This document shows, piece after piece, positions 25,538 to 34,267 of a stretch of DNA of 53,375 nucleotides. Numbering within the stretch: the stretch's first letter is position 1; each line of letters begins with the position of its first letter. Made by a program: the position numbers and the translations under genes. The stretch is from Erysipelotrichaceae bacterium (GTDB taxonomy: Bacteria; Bacillota_I; Bacilli_A; Erysipelotrichales; Erysipelotrichaceae): contig JAFULN010000003.1 of NCBI GenBank assembly GCA_017473335.1, positions 1 to 53,375 on the forward strand, given 5' to 3'. A model generated the notes under the pieces. It ran no database searches. It had not been told where the DNA came from and saw only the letters and a program-made list of their open reading frames with translations.

Positions 25538-26419
25538 ATGAAAACTTTAGCAACTTCTTTTTTTAAACCAGAAACTGAACTGAAGGCAGTAATGGTGGTA
25601 GTGCATGGCATGGCGGAGCACAGAAAACGCTATGACAAATTTGCACAAACAATGGCTAAGCAGGGGATTGGCGTATTGACATATGATCAAAGAGGTCATG
25701 GTGAAAGTGTTGAAGACAAATCAGATTTGGGATATTTTGGTCATTTTGATGGCTGGCTGAATTTTGTCAAGGACTTGGATGAAATCATTAATCAGCTGAA
25801 AAAGAAATGCAATGTTCCTGTGATTTTGTTTGGACATTCGATGGGGTCGATGGTTGCACGCTGCTACGCAAAGCGTCATGATGATAAGATTGATGCACTG
25901 ATTCTTTCTGGCGCACCAAACTTTACACCTGCAGCTTATGCAGGCCGTTTAGTGGCTTATGTCATGTGTTCTTTTGGAAATGAAAAAAGACGCAGTGCTT
26001 TGTTGCATAATATGGCTGAGGGCGGTTTTATCAAAGCGGTTGAAAATCCTGAAACTGAACTGGACTGGCTGAGCTATGATAAGGCAAATGTACAGCGTTA
26101 TATGCAGGATGAACTGTGTGGATTTACATTTACGAATCGTGGTTATGAAGATTTGATGTTTCTGATGATTGATATGCATCGTTTGTCAGATTGGAAATCT
26201 AAGAATAAAGAACTTCCTGTTCTGTTTGTTTCGGGTAAGGATGATCCATGTACTGGTGGTGAAGCAGGACTGGCTGATTCGATAGGAACACTTCACAAGG
26301 CAGGATATGAAAAGATTGATCAGATTGTCTATGAAAATGCACGTCATGAAATATTGAATGAAAAGATTGCACCGAAAGTCATGAATGATATTTCATCATG
26401 GATAGAAAATGTGCTTTAA
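25538..26419 (+). CDS. Alpha/beta hydrolase, lysophospholipase/monoacylglycerol lipase type
   Basis: This 293-residue Hydrolase_4 (serine aminopeptidase S33-like) protein contains VMVVVHGMAEHRKRY (oxyanion HG), TYDQRGHGES, the nucleophile elbow FGHSMGS, LFVSGKDDPC with the catalytic Asp and ARHEILNE with the catalytic His. The full triad is present. No signal peptide or TM segment, so it probably acts on lysophospholipids or monoglycerides from the cytoplasm. The start at 25538 follows GATGAGG. It is divergent from tmcAL. Confidence 0.85.
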   Translation: MKTLATSFFKPETELKAVMVVVHGMAEHRKRYDKFAQTMAKQGIGVLTYDQRGHGESVEDKSDLGYFGHFDGWLNFVKDLDEIINQLKKKCNVPVILFGHSMGSMVARCYAKRHDDKIDALILSGAPNFTPAAYAGRLVAYVMCSFGNEKRRSALLHNMAEGGFIKAVENPETELDWLSYDKANVQRYMQDELCGFTFTNRGYEDLMFLMIDMHRLSDWKSKNKELPVLFVSGKDDPCTGGEAGLADSIGTLHKAGYEKIDQIVYENARHEILNEKIAPKVMNDISSWIENVL

Positions 26420-26444
26420 AATCAAAGAGAATGTGAGAAATTCA

Positions 26445-26473
26445 TTGACTTTATCACAACTATTCTCTATAAT
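26445..26473 (+). promoter_or_regulatory. yceD-rpmF promoter
   Basis: TTGACT (26445-26450), a 17-nt spacer and a perfect TATAAT (26468-26473). This is one of the best sigma-A promoters in the window, 31 nt before the GTG start of yceD. Confidence 0.75.
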
Positions 26474-26504
26474 ATTGTCGTTAACGAAATAGGGTGGAGT
26501 GCGC

Positions 26505-27014
26505 GTGAAATGGACGAAAACACAGCTGATTCAAACAAGTGAAAAGGGATTTGACTTTGAGGAGAATCTTGAGTTCGCTCCTGAATCGTTTGAACATCTT
26601 GATCGTCTGAGAAATCTGTACAATGTTGCAGTAAGTGGCAGAGGATATTACGATGTGACTGAAGAAAGACTGACGGTTGATCTTGAAGTCAGCGGGGAAA
26701 TGGTTCTGCCTTGTGCAATCACACTTGAAGATGTAGTTGTTCCGTTTGATCTGGACGCAACAGAAATCTTTTCGTTTCATCCTGTAGAAGATGAAGAAAT
26801 TCATATCTGCAGGAAAGACTGGATCGATCTGAATCCGGTCATCTTTCAGCTGATTCTCGCTGAAGTACCGCTTAAAGTGGTGAAGGAAGGCGCTGTTTAT
26901 CCTTCAGGGGATGGATGGGAAATCCTAAGTGAAGCAGAGTATCAGAGAAGAAAAGGGAATGAGATTGATCCCCGCTTAGCAAAGCTAAAAGAATTCAAGT
27001 TTGAAGATCAATAG
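26505..27014 (+). CDS. yceD: DUF177/YceD family protein
   Basis: This 169-residue acidic protein belongs to the DUF177 family that almost always sits upstream of rpmF and has been linked to 23S rRNA accumulation. Visible family features: ALEE-like strands near [30 protein letters not shown], and the C-terminal [20 protein letters not shown] with [10 protein letters not shown]. The GTG at 26505 is chosen because GGTGGAG lies five bases upstream. It is followed after 11 bases by rpmF, so the two are co-expressed. Confidence 0.88.
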   Translation: MKWTKTQLIQTSEKGFDFEENLEFAPESFEHLDRLRNLYNVAVSGRGYYDVTEERLTVDLEVSGEMVLPCAITLEDVVVPFDLDATEIFSFHPVEDEEIHICRKDWIDLNPVIFQLILAEVPLKVVKEGAVYPSGDGWEILSEAEYQRRKGNEIDPRLAKLKEFKFEDQ

Positions 27015-27025
27015 GAGGTGCTGAC

Positions 27026-27175
27026 ATGGCTGTACAACAGAGAAGAAACTCTAAAACAAGAAAAGCAAAACGTAGAACACATTTCAAACTCCAGGCTCCA
27101 ACTCTGGTTAAGTGTCCTAGCTGCGGCGAATACAAGCTGCCACATCACGTTTGCCCATCTTGTCAGGCAAAATAA
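27026..27175 (+). CDS. rpmF: 50S ribosomal protein L32
   Basis: This 49-residue protein starts [17 protein letters not shown] and holds two CxxC pairs (CPSC and CPSC) that form the zinc ribbon of the C+ form of L32. The ribosome site is the near-perfect TAGGAGGTG. It directly follows yceD. An overlapping longer ORF in another frame is a shadow. Confidence 0.96.
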   Translation: MAVQQRRNSKTRKAKRRTHFKLQAPTLVKCPSCGEYKLPHHVCPSCQAK

Positions 27176-27176
27176 G

Positions 27177-27204
27177 AAAACAGCTGAAAAGCTGTTTTTA
27201 TTTT
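27177..27204 (+). terminator. rpmF terminator
   Basis: AAAACAGC pairs with GCTGTTTT around TGAAAA, then a T-rich tail. The tail ends at the ATG of the next gene. Confidence 0.8.
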
Positions 27205-28215
27205 ATGAAGAGAATTTGGAAGATTTATCATGATGAAATTCCTGAGTTTTTGAAAGAATTCATGGAGTTGGAAATCATGAAAAGAATACAGAAAGTTGGA
27301 ATGAACTGTGGATGTGAATATACATCATTTCCTCAGTTTCAAAATTTATTGGAGTACAGTCGTTATACGCATTCAGTGGGCTGTGCTTTGATCATCTGGC
27401 ATTTTACTAAAGATATGAAGCAGACATTGTCTGGACTGTTTCATGATGTTTCAACGCCTTCTTTTTCGCATGTGATTGATTTTTTACATCATGATCATTT
27501 AACTCAGGAATCTACAGAAGAAAAGACAGTGCAGATGATGCAGGATTCTGATGAACTGATGAAGCTTTTAGAAAAGTATGAAATACAGCTAAGTGATATT
27601 TGTGATTATCATGTGTATCCGATTGCTGACAATGATACACCAAAGCTTTCAAGTGACAGATTAGAATATACATTAAGTAATCTTTACAATTATCAATATT
27701 GTACATTGGAGCAGCTGAAGGTCTTCTATGATGATCTGGTGGTGGCTTACAATAAGAATCATGAAATTGAATTGAGTTTTCAGCATGAAGAGATTGCCTG
27801 TAAGTTTGCGTTGTCAGCGATGAAAATGGCTCGTATTTATGTGGCAGATGCAGATCGCTTCTCAATGCAGGTTTTGTCGGATATTTTAGAAAAAGCTGTA
27901 TCTATGAATGTGCTGAAAGAAGAAGATTTGTATCAAGATGAAGAAATTGTGATTTCAAGGCTTTTAAGCGATGATAGAACTGCATTGATGTGGAAGCAGT
28001 TCAAATCCTTAAAAGATGTAAAAAGGGCTGTAAATAAGCCAGAAAGAGGTTTGTGGAGAGTTGTCGATGCGAAAAAGAGATGGATAAATCCACAGCTGAC
28101 AAGTACTCTAAGAGTCAGTGAATACTCAGGAGAATTTCAAAAGGAAAGTGAAGAATTTCTAAAACAGGATTTTAATATCTGGATAGGTACAAATGATGAA
28201 ATATCTTATCTTTAA
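27205..28215 (+). CDS. HD-domain phosphohydrolase
   Basis: This 336-residue protein has an HD domain in its first half: YSRYTHSVG (first His), LFHDVSTPSFSHV (the His-Asp pair) in the spacing used by dNTPase/SAMHD1-like proteins. The middle contains EYTLSNL, and YVADADRF supplies a possible fourth metal ligand. It probably hydrolyses a phosphate ester or nucleotide; the substrate is not evident. The most plausible start, ATG 27205, lies directly in the rpmF terminator tail with no ribosome site upstream. A later Met could be used, but homology to the fold begins close to this one. Confidence 0.78.
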   Translation: MKRIWKIYHDEIPEFLKEFMELEIMKRIQKVGMNCGCEYTSFPQFQNLLEYSRYTHSVGCALIIWHFTKDMKQTLSGLFHDVSTPSFSHVIDFLHHDHLTQESTEEKTVQMMQDSDELMKLLEKYEIQLSDICDYHVYPIADNDTPKLSSDRLEYTLSNLYNYQYCTLEQLKVFYDDLVVAYNKNHEIELSFQHEEIACKFALSAMKMARIYVADADRFSMQVLSDILEKAVSMNVLKEEDLYQDEEIVISRLLSDDRTALMWKQFKSLKDVKRAVNKPERGLWRVVDAKKRWINPQLTSTLRVSEYSGEFQKESEEFLKQDFNIWIGTNDEISYL

Positions 28216-28223
28216 ATGCTGAA

Positions 28224-28249
28224 GAAGGACGAAAGTCCTTCTTTTTTTT
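28224..28249 (+). terminator. Terminator of the HD-domain gene
   Basis: GAAGGAC pairs with GTCCTTC around GAAA, followed by eight Ts. Confidence 0.85.
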
Positions 28250-28341
28250 CGTATTTTTGGGCATTGTTTCCAGATTTGATGAAAGAAGCATTTTTTCAAG
28301 TTTTTTCCAAGAAAAATCTCTAATATTTCTTAAAAAAACTC

Positions 28342-28370
28342 TTTTGTTGAAGGGGGATTAGTGATAAAAT
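28342..28370 (+). promoter_or_regulatory. mraZ (dcw cluster) promoter
   Basis: An extended -10, TGATAAAAT, ends at 28370; a weak -35-like TTTTGT (28342-28347) lies 17 nt upstream. It directly abuts the GTGG repeat array. Confidence 0.5.
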
Positions 28371-28417
28371 AGTGGTAGCAAGTGGCGGAAAGTGGCGATA
28401 TTAGTACAGAAAGTGGG
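28371..28417 (+). promoter_or_regulatory. MraZ operator: 10-bp-phased AGTGG repeats
   Basis: AGTGG occurs at 28371, 28381 and 28391 with an exact 10-bp period, and a further AAGTGGGG at 28411 keeps the phase after one skipped turn. MraZ in other bacteria binds direct GTG-rich repeats just upstream of its own gene, and this array is in that position, between the -10 and the start codon. Autoregulation is inferred. Confidence 0.7.
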
Positions 28418-28425
28418 GGATGATG

Positions 28426-28851
28426 ATGTTTAGCGATGAATATGTACACAACATTGACGCTAAAGGCCGTATCATTGTTCCTGCGAAATTCCGCTATGAA
28501 CTGGGTGAAACGTTTTGGATCAACCGTGGTCTGGATGGCTGCATCTGCATCTATCCAACAAAAGAGTGGCTAAAGAAAAGCGAAAAACTGGAAGCGTTGT
28601 CAGAGAATTCAAGAGATGCGCGTGAATATGTAAGACAGATGTTCCGTCTGGCAAGTGAAGTGACAGTGGACAATCAGGGACGTATCCTGATTTCAAGCAA
28701 GCTCATTGCACTGGCAGGACTGAAAAAAGAATGTGTTTTCGTGGGAGCCAACAAGTACATCGAATTATGGGATGCTGCAAAGTGGGAAGCTCACAATGAA
28801 ACTGTGGACAGCCTGGATGATTTGGCAGAAAGAATCCACTCAGCGGGGTAA
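28426..28851 (+). CDS. mraZ: Transcriptional regulator MraZ
   Basis: This 141-residue protein contains two AbrB-like repeats, each with the D-x-x-G-R signature: DAKGRIIVPAKFR and DNQGRILIS. MraZ forms a ring and represses the dcw cluster. Three ATGs stand in tandem (28420, 28423, 28426). The third is preferred because GTGGGGGA lies at ribosome distance and MraZ proteins begin MF-x-EY. It is followed after 3 nt by rsmH. Confidence 0.95.
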   Translation: MFSDEYVHNIDAKGRIIVPAKFRYELGETFWINRGLDGCICIYPTKEWLKKSEKLEALSENSRDAREYVRQMFRLASEVTVDNQGRILISSKLIALAGLKKECVFVGANKYIELWDAAKWEAHNETVDSLDDLAERIHSAG

Positions 28852-28854
28852 ATT

Positions 28855-29784
28855 ATGGAACATTACAGTGTCTTGTTGAATGAATCAATTGAACTGCTGG
28901 AAATCAAACCTGATGGTATCTATGTGGATGGTACATTGGGCAGAGGAGGTCACAGCAGTGAAATTGCGAAAAAGCTGACGACAGGTCATCTGTACAGCTT
29001 TGATAAGGACCAGACAGCGATTGATGAATCATCTAAGCGTCTGGAGCCATGGAAAGAAAAAGTAACGCTGATTCACTCTGATTTTTCTTCAATGAAAGAA
29101 AAGCTGAATGAATTAGGTATCTATGAAATTGATGGACTGATTCTTGATTTAGGTGTTAGTTCACCTCAGTTTGATAATCCTGAAAGAGGGTTCTCCTATC
29201 GCTTTGATGCAAGACTAGATATGAGAATGGATCAAAGTCAGGACTTAAGTGCTTATGAAGTGATTAATGAATATGATCAAAAAGATCTTCAGTACATCTT
29301 TAGAAAGTATGGAGAAGAAGCCTTTGCGGCACCAATCGCAAAGAAAATCGTTGAAAAGCGTCAGGAAAGACCAATTGAAACAACCTTTGATTTGGTTGAT
29401 GTGATTAAAGAAGCGCTTCCAATGAAGGTCAAGGCAAAGAAGGGACATCCTGCGAAAAAAGTGTTTCAATCTGTAAGGATTGAGGTTAATCAGGAACTGA
29501 GTTCACTAGAAATTGGATTGAGTGATGGTCTGTCAATGCTGAAAAAGGGCGGCAGAGCTGCAGTCATCACATTTCATTCACTGGAAGATCGTATCGTTAA
29601 AGAGATGTTTGTGGAGCGTTCCAGTGTAGAAAAAGTAGATAAGCGTATTCCACTGATGCCGGATCAAATCAAAGAAGCAGATTATCAGCTGCTTAATAAG
29701 AAGCCGATTCTTCCGTCAGATGTAGAAAATACAGAAAACAATCGTTCGCATTCAGCGAAATTAAGAGGGATTTTAAGAAAGTAA
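28855..29784 (+). CDS. rsmH: 16S rRNA (cytosine1402-N4)-methyltransferase
   Basis: This 309-residue SAM-dependent methyltransferase (MraW) modifies C1402 in the ribosomal P site. The SAM loop is VDGTLGRGGHS. LDLGVSSPQFDNPERGFSYRFDARLDMRMD is the strongly conserved substrate segment, split by a helical insert. FHSLEDRIVK and a C-terminal RSHSAKLR are also diagnostic. Second gene of the dcw cluster. Confidence 0.96.
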   Translation: MEHYSVLLNESIELLEIKPDGIYVDGTLGRGGHSSEIAKKLTTGHLYSFDKDQTAIDESSKRLEPWKEKVTLIHSDFSSMKEKLNELGIYEIDGLILDLGVSSPQFDNPERGFSYRFDARLDMRMDQSQDLSAYEVINEYDQKDLQYIFRKYGEEAFAAPIAKKIVEKRQERPIETTFDLVDVIKEALPMKVKAKKGHPAKKVFQSVRIEVNQELSSLEIGLSDGLSMLKKGGRAAVITFHSLEDRIVKEMFVERSSVEKVDKRIPLMPDQIKEADYQLLNKKPILPSDVENTENNRSHSAKLRGILRK

Positions 29785-29799
29785 AGAGAGGGTTTAGCT

Positions 29800-30102
29800 A
29801 TGGCAAAGATTATTCGTAAGAAAAGAGTACTGAGAATTGAACGAGTTGCGATTGTTTTATTTGTCTTTGCGTGTGGTTTGTCACTGGCATCTTCATTGTT
29901 TCTGCGCTCTTACAATAATTCTTTGAGCATGCAGGTACAGAAGATTGAAAGCCAGATTGCAGCACTTGAAACTGAAAATGAAGCAGCACAGGTTGCAATT
30001 CAGAATTTGAGTACAAAGGACCGTATCTTCACCATGGCGACTGAAGAAGGTCTTTCAATGAACTCAGTGAACGTTGTCACAATCGCAGGCGGCGGTGAGT
30101 AA
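29800..30102 (+). CDS. ftsL: Cell division protein FtsL
   Basis: This 100-residue bitopic protein has a short basic cytoplasmic N-terminus (KIIRKKRVLRIER), one TM helix (about 17-37) and an extracellular coiled coil (QVQKIESQIAALETENEAAQ). Size, topology and position between rsmH and the division PBP identify FtsL, although sequence conservation in the family is low. Its end overlaps the start of the PBP gene. Confidence 0.85.
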   Translation: MAKIIRKKRVLRIERVAIVLFVFACGLSLASSLFLRSYNNSLSMQVQKIESQIAALETENEAAQVAIQNLSTKDRIFTMATEEGLSMNSVNVVTIAGGGE

Positions 30103-32305
30103 GTTGAAAAAGAAACAGACATTTACAATTAATCTGCTGTACTTATTAACGTTGGCGGTAGCTGTAGTGGTAGCTGCCAACGTTTTTCTCGTTACATTGG
30201 GTCAATATCATTTGTGGTCAGGAACGGACTTAGGTGCTTATGCATCTGCAGCTAGTTCACGTACAGTCACACTTCAGGCGCGAAGAGGAACCATTTATGA
30301 TCGTAATGGTTCGGTAATTGCACAGGATGTACAGTCATATAACATTGTTTGTTATCTGGATAAAGGAAGAAAAGGGATTGGCAATCGTCCTGCTTACGTT
30401 GATGATTTAGTGACAACATCACAGGTTCTGGCAGAGGCTTTAGGTATGGATGCAGTAGAAGTGTATCAGACATTGTCTACAAAGCAGCAGGAAGGCAAAT
30501 ATCAGACAGAGCTTGGTTCAAAAGGACGCAATCTGACAAAAGAAATAAAGGATTATATTGATGGTTTTGACCTCAATGGGGTTGAATTTGTATCAACTGT
30601 AAGTCGTCAGTATCCACTGGGGACATTTGCGTCTTATTTGATTGGTTATGCAACTTCCAACAATGAACAGAATCTTCTGACAGGGAAAATGGGTGTTGAA
30701 CTGACACTGAATGATGAATTAACGGGTGTTAATGGTACAAAGACATATCAGGCAGATAAAAACGGCTATATTCTTCCTGGGATGAAATCTGAAGTTGTTG
30801 AAGCCGTGAATGGCAATGATGTGATTTTAACACTGGATCAGTCACTGCAGGAAACATTGGAATCTGCCTTTGTAATGAGTGATGAACTGTTTGATGCAGA
30901 CCGTATTTGGGGAAGCATCATGGAAATTGATACAGGAAAAATTCTGGCATGGGGTCAGTATCCAGGGTTTGACTTGAATGAACGTGTTATTGAAGACTAC
31001 AACAACTATGGTTCTCAGTATGGCTATGAACCAGGATCGACAATGAAAGTCTTTACATATGCGGCCGCGATTGATTCAGGGGCATATGATTATACTGGAC
31101 TTGTAGATTCTACAGATTACTGTTACGGAGCAAAAAATGGTGTTCCGTATCGTTTGCCATGCGGATCTCCGGGACAGCTTGGACGTATTACCAATGCTGG
31201 GACAAACAAACACTGGGGAATGATTGATTATGACCATGGTCTGATTTATTCTGCCAATACAGTAACTGCATCTGTTTTATCTGAACTGATTTCTCCATCT
31301 GTGTATAAAGAATATTTAGAAAAGTTTGGTTTTTTTGAAACTGTAGATACTGATGGAATTGCAGAGGTTGAGGGAAAATTTACTTATAATTATCCTTCAG
31401 AAAAACTGGCTTTGACATATGGTCAGGGTTCAACTGTCACGATGCTTCAGATGATGCAGGCTTATTCTGCCATCTTTGGGGATGGTAAGATGGTGAAGCC
31501 ATATTTCATTGATGAAGTACGCTCTTCCTATAATCCTTCTGAAGTGCTTTATAAGGCAGAAACTGAGATTACAGGAACTCCTATTTCTGAAGAAACAGCG
31601 GAATATCTTCAGTCTGTTTTGTATCGAGTTATCAATGATGAAGATGGTACAGGGAAGCATTATCGCATTGATGAAACAGAATTGATTGGAAAGACTGGGA
31701 CTGCTCAGATTGCATCTGGAGGTTCTTATTCTAACTCGAAAACAATCGCATCTATCATGCTGGCACTTCCTGCAGATGATCCAAAGTATATGATTTACTA
31801 TGCATTTGAAGCTGGTTATGATAAAAATGCACATTATAAAACTGAACCAATTAAAACAGTGATTCGTAAAGTTGCACAGCTGTACAATTTGACAGACTCA
31901 TTGAATGTTGAAACAGATGGAAACAAAGTGCAGGTTGAAGTGAAAGATGAAATCATGCCTGAACTTGTGAATCATTCAGTGAGCTATGCACTGAATAAGT
32001 GTGAAGATTTGGGACTTGATGCACTGGTGTTTGGAGAAGGCAATGAAGTTATTTTCCAGATGCCTGAGGGTGGCAAGTCTGTAATTACTGGTGATCGTGT
32101 CTTTATATTGACAGATCAGAATCAGTTGACGATGCCTGACATGACGGGTTGGAGCCGAAGTGATGTTACGGCATTCTGGACACTGGCAAACAAGACCGTA
32201 CGTCTTGGAATCACGATGGATGGCTATGGAGTGGTTGTATCACAAAATATTCCTGCTGGAACCGTGATTAATGATCAGGCAGAATTATCTGTCAAACTTG
32301 AATAA
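30095..32305 (+). CDS. Class B penicillin-binding protein (FtsI/PBP2B-like) with two PASTA domains
   Basis: This protein of about 736 residues is a D,D-transpeptidase, probably the septal one. It has one N-terminal TM helix (about 10-30), a PBP dimer domain starting ARRGTIYDRNG, then the transpeptidase with GSTMK (Ser315-x-x-Lys318), SAN (386-388) and KTG (533-535). Two PASTA repeats follow (about 630 to the end), as in division PBPs of Firmicutes. The start is GTG 30095 or TTG 30104, both overlapping the ftsL end; the choice is uncertain. A terminator separates it from the second PBP. Confidence 0.92.
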   Translation: MSKLKKKQTFTINLLYLLTLAVAVVVAANVFLVTLGQYHLWSGTDLGAYASAASSRTVTLQARRGTIYDRNGSVIAQDVQSYNIVCYLDKGRKGIGNRPAYVDDLVTTSQVLAEALGMDAVEVYQTLSTKQQEGKYQTELGSKGRNLTKEIKDYIDGFDLNGVEFVSTVSRQYPLGTFASYLIGYATSNNEQNLLTGKMGVELTLNDELTGVNGTKTYQADKNGYILPGMKSEVVEAVNGNDVILTLDQSLQETLESAFVMSDELFDADRIWGSIMEIDTGKILAWGQYPGFDLNERVIEDYNNYGSQYGYEPGSTMKVFTYAAAIDSGAYDYTGLVDSTDYCYGAKNGVPYRLPCGSPGQLGRITNAGTNKHWGMIDYDHGLIYSANTVTASVLSELISPSVYKEYLEKFGFFETVDTDGIAEVEGKFTYNYPSEKLALTYGQGSTVTMLQMMQAYSAIFGDGKMVKPYFIDEVRSSYNPSEVLYKAETEITGTPISEETAEYLQSVLYRVINDEDGTGKHYRIDETELIGKTGTAQIASGGSYSNSKTIASIMLALPADDPKYMIYYAFEAGYDKNAHYKTEPIKTVIRKVAQLYNLTDSLNVETDGNKVQVEVKDEIMPELVNHSVSYALNKCEDLGLDALVFGEGNEVIFQMPEGGKSVITGDRVFILTDQNQLTMPDMTGWSRSDVTAFWTLANKTVRLGITMDGYGVVVSQNIPAGTVINDQAELSVKLE

Positions 32306-32307
32306 GA

Positions 32308-32333
32308 AAGTCTGCATAATGCAGACTTTTTTT
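32308..32333 (+). terminator. Internal terminator between the two PBP genes
   Basis: AAGTCTGC pairs with GCAGACTT around ATAAT, followed by seven Ts. It should reduce read-through from the first half of the dcw cluster. Confidence 0.8.
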
Positions 32334-32359
32334 CATATGATTTGATGAGGTGTTGCGTT

Positions 32360-34267
32360 GTGCTGAAAATGAAACAAAAGAAACGAATACGATTACTGAT
32401 GATTTGCAGTATTTTGATATTTGGATGTATTTTGTTGAAACTTGCAGATTTGCAGCTGATTCATCGTGATTTTTATACTGAAAAAGCAGAAGACCTATGG
32501 CAAAGAGACTTTGTAGTTGCGGGTTTACGAGGCTCTATTTTAGATTGTCATGGGAATATTTTGGCTGGGGATATACCGAGTACTAGTGTTGTCGCAGTTC
32601 CTGCTCAGATTGAAAATCTAGAGCTTACTATTAAGGTTTTATCAGAGATTCTAGATAAAGATGAGGATAGTTTACGTACACAGCTGACTCGTCTGGCATC
32701 GTCATCAAAGATTATCCCTGAAGGGAAACTGATTACTAATGATCAGGCAGCTAGGATTGAAGAAGCACAGCTGCAGGGTATTTATCTTGTACAGGATTCA
32801 AAACGCTATTATCCAAATGGCAATTATCTTGCACAGGTGCTTGGTTTTACAGGGAGTGATAATCAGGGGCTAGCAGGATTAGAACTTCAGTATGATGAAA
32901 TATTAAAGGCAAATAGTGGAAGTATGAAAATCCCTTTTGATGCCAAAGGACATCCATTGACAATCTATGAAGAACAGTACGTTGCCCCTGGTCAAGGAAT
33001 TGATATTATGCTGACAATTGATACAAACATTCAGGATGTTCTTGAACGGGAATGCAACAATGCAATGGCGATGTATGACTGTGATTCAGCATGGGCGCTT
33101 GCTGTGAATCCGAATACTGGTGAAATACTTGCAATGGTTTCCAAGCCTGATTTTGATCCGAATCATTATCAGGATGCATCACAGGAAATTATCAATCGAA
33201 ATCTTCCGGTATGGAAAAGCTATGAACCAGGTTCAACATTTAAAACGGTCACTTATTCAGCAGCTTTACAGGAAGAACTGTTTGATCAGTTTCGTGATAC
33301 GTACTATGACAAGGGATATGAAATTGTCGAAGGAGCACGTCTAAAAAGCTGGAAAGCAGGGGGACATGGACTTCAAACTTATGTACAGTGTCTTCAGAAT
33401 TCTTCAAATCCATGTTTTGTGCATATTGCTCAGGACTTAGGAAAAGAGAAAATGCTTCATTATTTGTCCGAGTTTAATTTTGGTTCAAAGACAGGTGTTG
33501 ATTTACCTGGAGAATCTTCGGGTATCTTGTTTTCAGAAGATCAGTTTGACTTGCTAGAAATGTCTACTACAGGATTTGGCCAGGGGATTAGTGTTACAGC
33601 ATTGCAGCTGGTGATGGCTTTTAGTGCACAGATAAATGGGGGAATCTATGTTCAGCCTTATATCACAAAAGCAATGATTCATCCTTTGACAAAAGATGTC
33701 TTGTTTGAAGTTGAACCAAATGAATTAAGACGTGTACTTTCTGAAGAAACAAGCTTAAAGATGAGAGCAGCCTTAGAAACAGTTGTTGCCTATGGTGGGG
33801 CAAAGAGCGGCTATGTTTATGGCTATAAAACAGGAGGTAAAACAGGAACTGCACAAAAGGCAGTGGATGGACGATATCTGGTTGGAGAATATATTTTATC
33901 GTATTTGGCTGCAGCACCTATTGATGATCCTAAGATTGTTATTTATATGGCTTTAGATGCCCCTAAAAACAATGTTCAGTATGGTGGGACAGTTGTAGCT
34001 CCTTTAGTGAAGAATGCATTGGAAGATATTTTACCTTATCTTGGTGTAGAGAAATCTGAAGATATGCTCAAAAGAGTTCAGTTATGGAATGATCCTGTCA
34101 TGGTTGAAGTTGACAATTATCTAGGGAAAACAAGGAAACAGTGCAAAAGTACAAATCTGAATCTTGAATTTTATGGAGAGGGTGATGTTGTGATTGAACA
34201 GGTTCCAAGCGCAAAAACGGTGGTGAATGAATACAGTACAGTGTGGCTGTATTTGGCGGATGAATAG
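32360..34267 (+). CDS. Class B penicillin-binding protein (SpoVD/PBP2-like) with one PASTA domain
   Basis: This protein of 635 residues is a second transpeptidase directly after the first. It has an N-terminal TM helix (LLMICSILIFGCILLKLADL), a dimer domain starting AGLRGSILDCHGNIL-type sequence, GSTFK (Ser292-x-x-Lys295), SSN and KTG (494-496), and a single C-terminal PASTA domain. SpoVD in sporulating Firmicutes has this layout and genomic place, but a second division or elongation role is equally possible. GTG 32360 is chosen because GAGGTG lies eight bases upstream. It overlaps murE by eight nt. Confidence 0.9.
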   Translation: MLKMKQKKRIRLLMICSILIFGCILLKLADLQLIHRDFYTEKAEDLWQRDFVVAGLRGSILDCHGNILAGDIPSTSVVAVPAQIENLELTIKVLSEILDKDEDSLRTQLTRLASSSKIIPEGKLITNDQAARIEEAQLQGIYLVQDSKRYYPNGNYLAQVLGFTGSDNQGLAGLELQYDEILKANSGSMKIPFDAKGHPLTIYEEQYVAPGQGIDIMLTIDTNIQDVLERECNNAMAMYDCDSAWALAVNPNTGEILAMVSKPDFDPNHYQDASQEIINRNLPVWKSYEPGSTFKTVTYSAALQEELFDQFRDTYYDKGYEIVEGARLKSWKAGGHGLQTYVQCLQNSSNPCFVHIAQDLGKEKMLHYLSEFNFGSKTGVDLPGESSGILFSEDQFDLLEMSTTGFGQGISVTALQLVMAFSAQINGGIYVQPYITKAMIHPLTKDVLFEVEPNELRRVLSEETSLKMRAALETVVAYGGAKSGYVYGYKTGGKTGTAQKAVDGRYLVGEYILSYLAAAPIDDPKIVIYMALDAPKNNVQYGGTVVAPLVKNALEDILPYLGVEKSEDMLKRVQLWNDPVMVEVDNYLGKTRKQCKSTNLNLEFYGEGDVVIEQVPSAKTVVNEYSTVWLYLADE

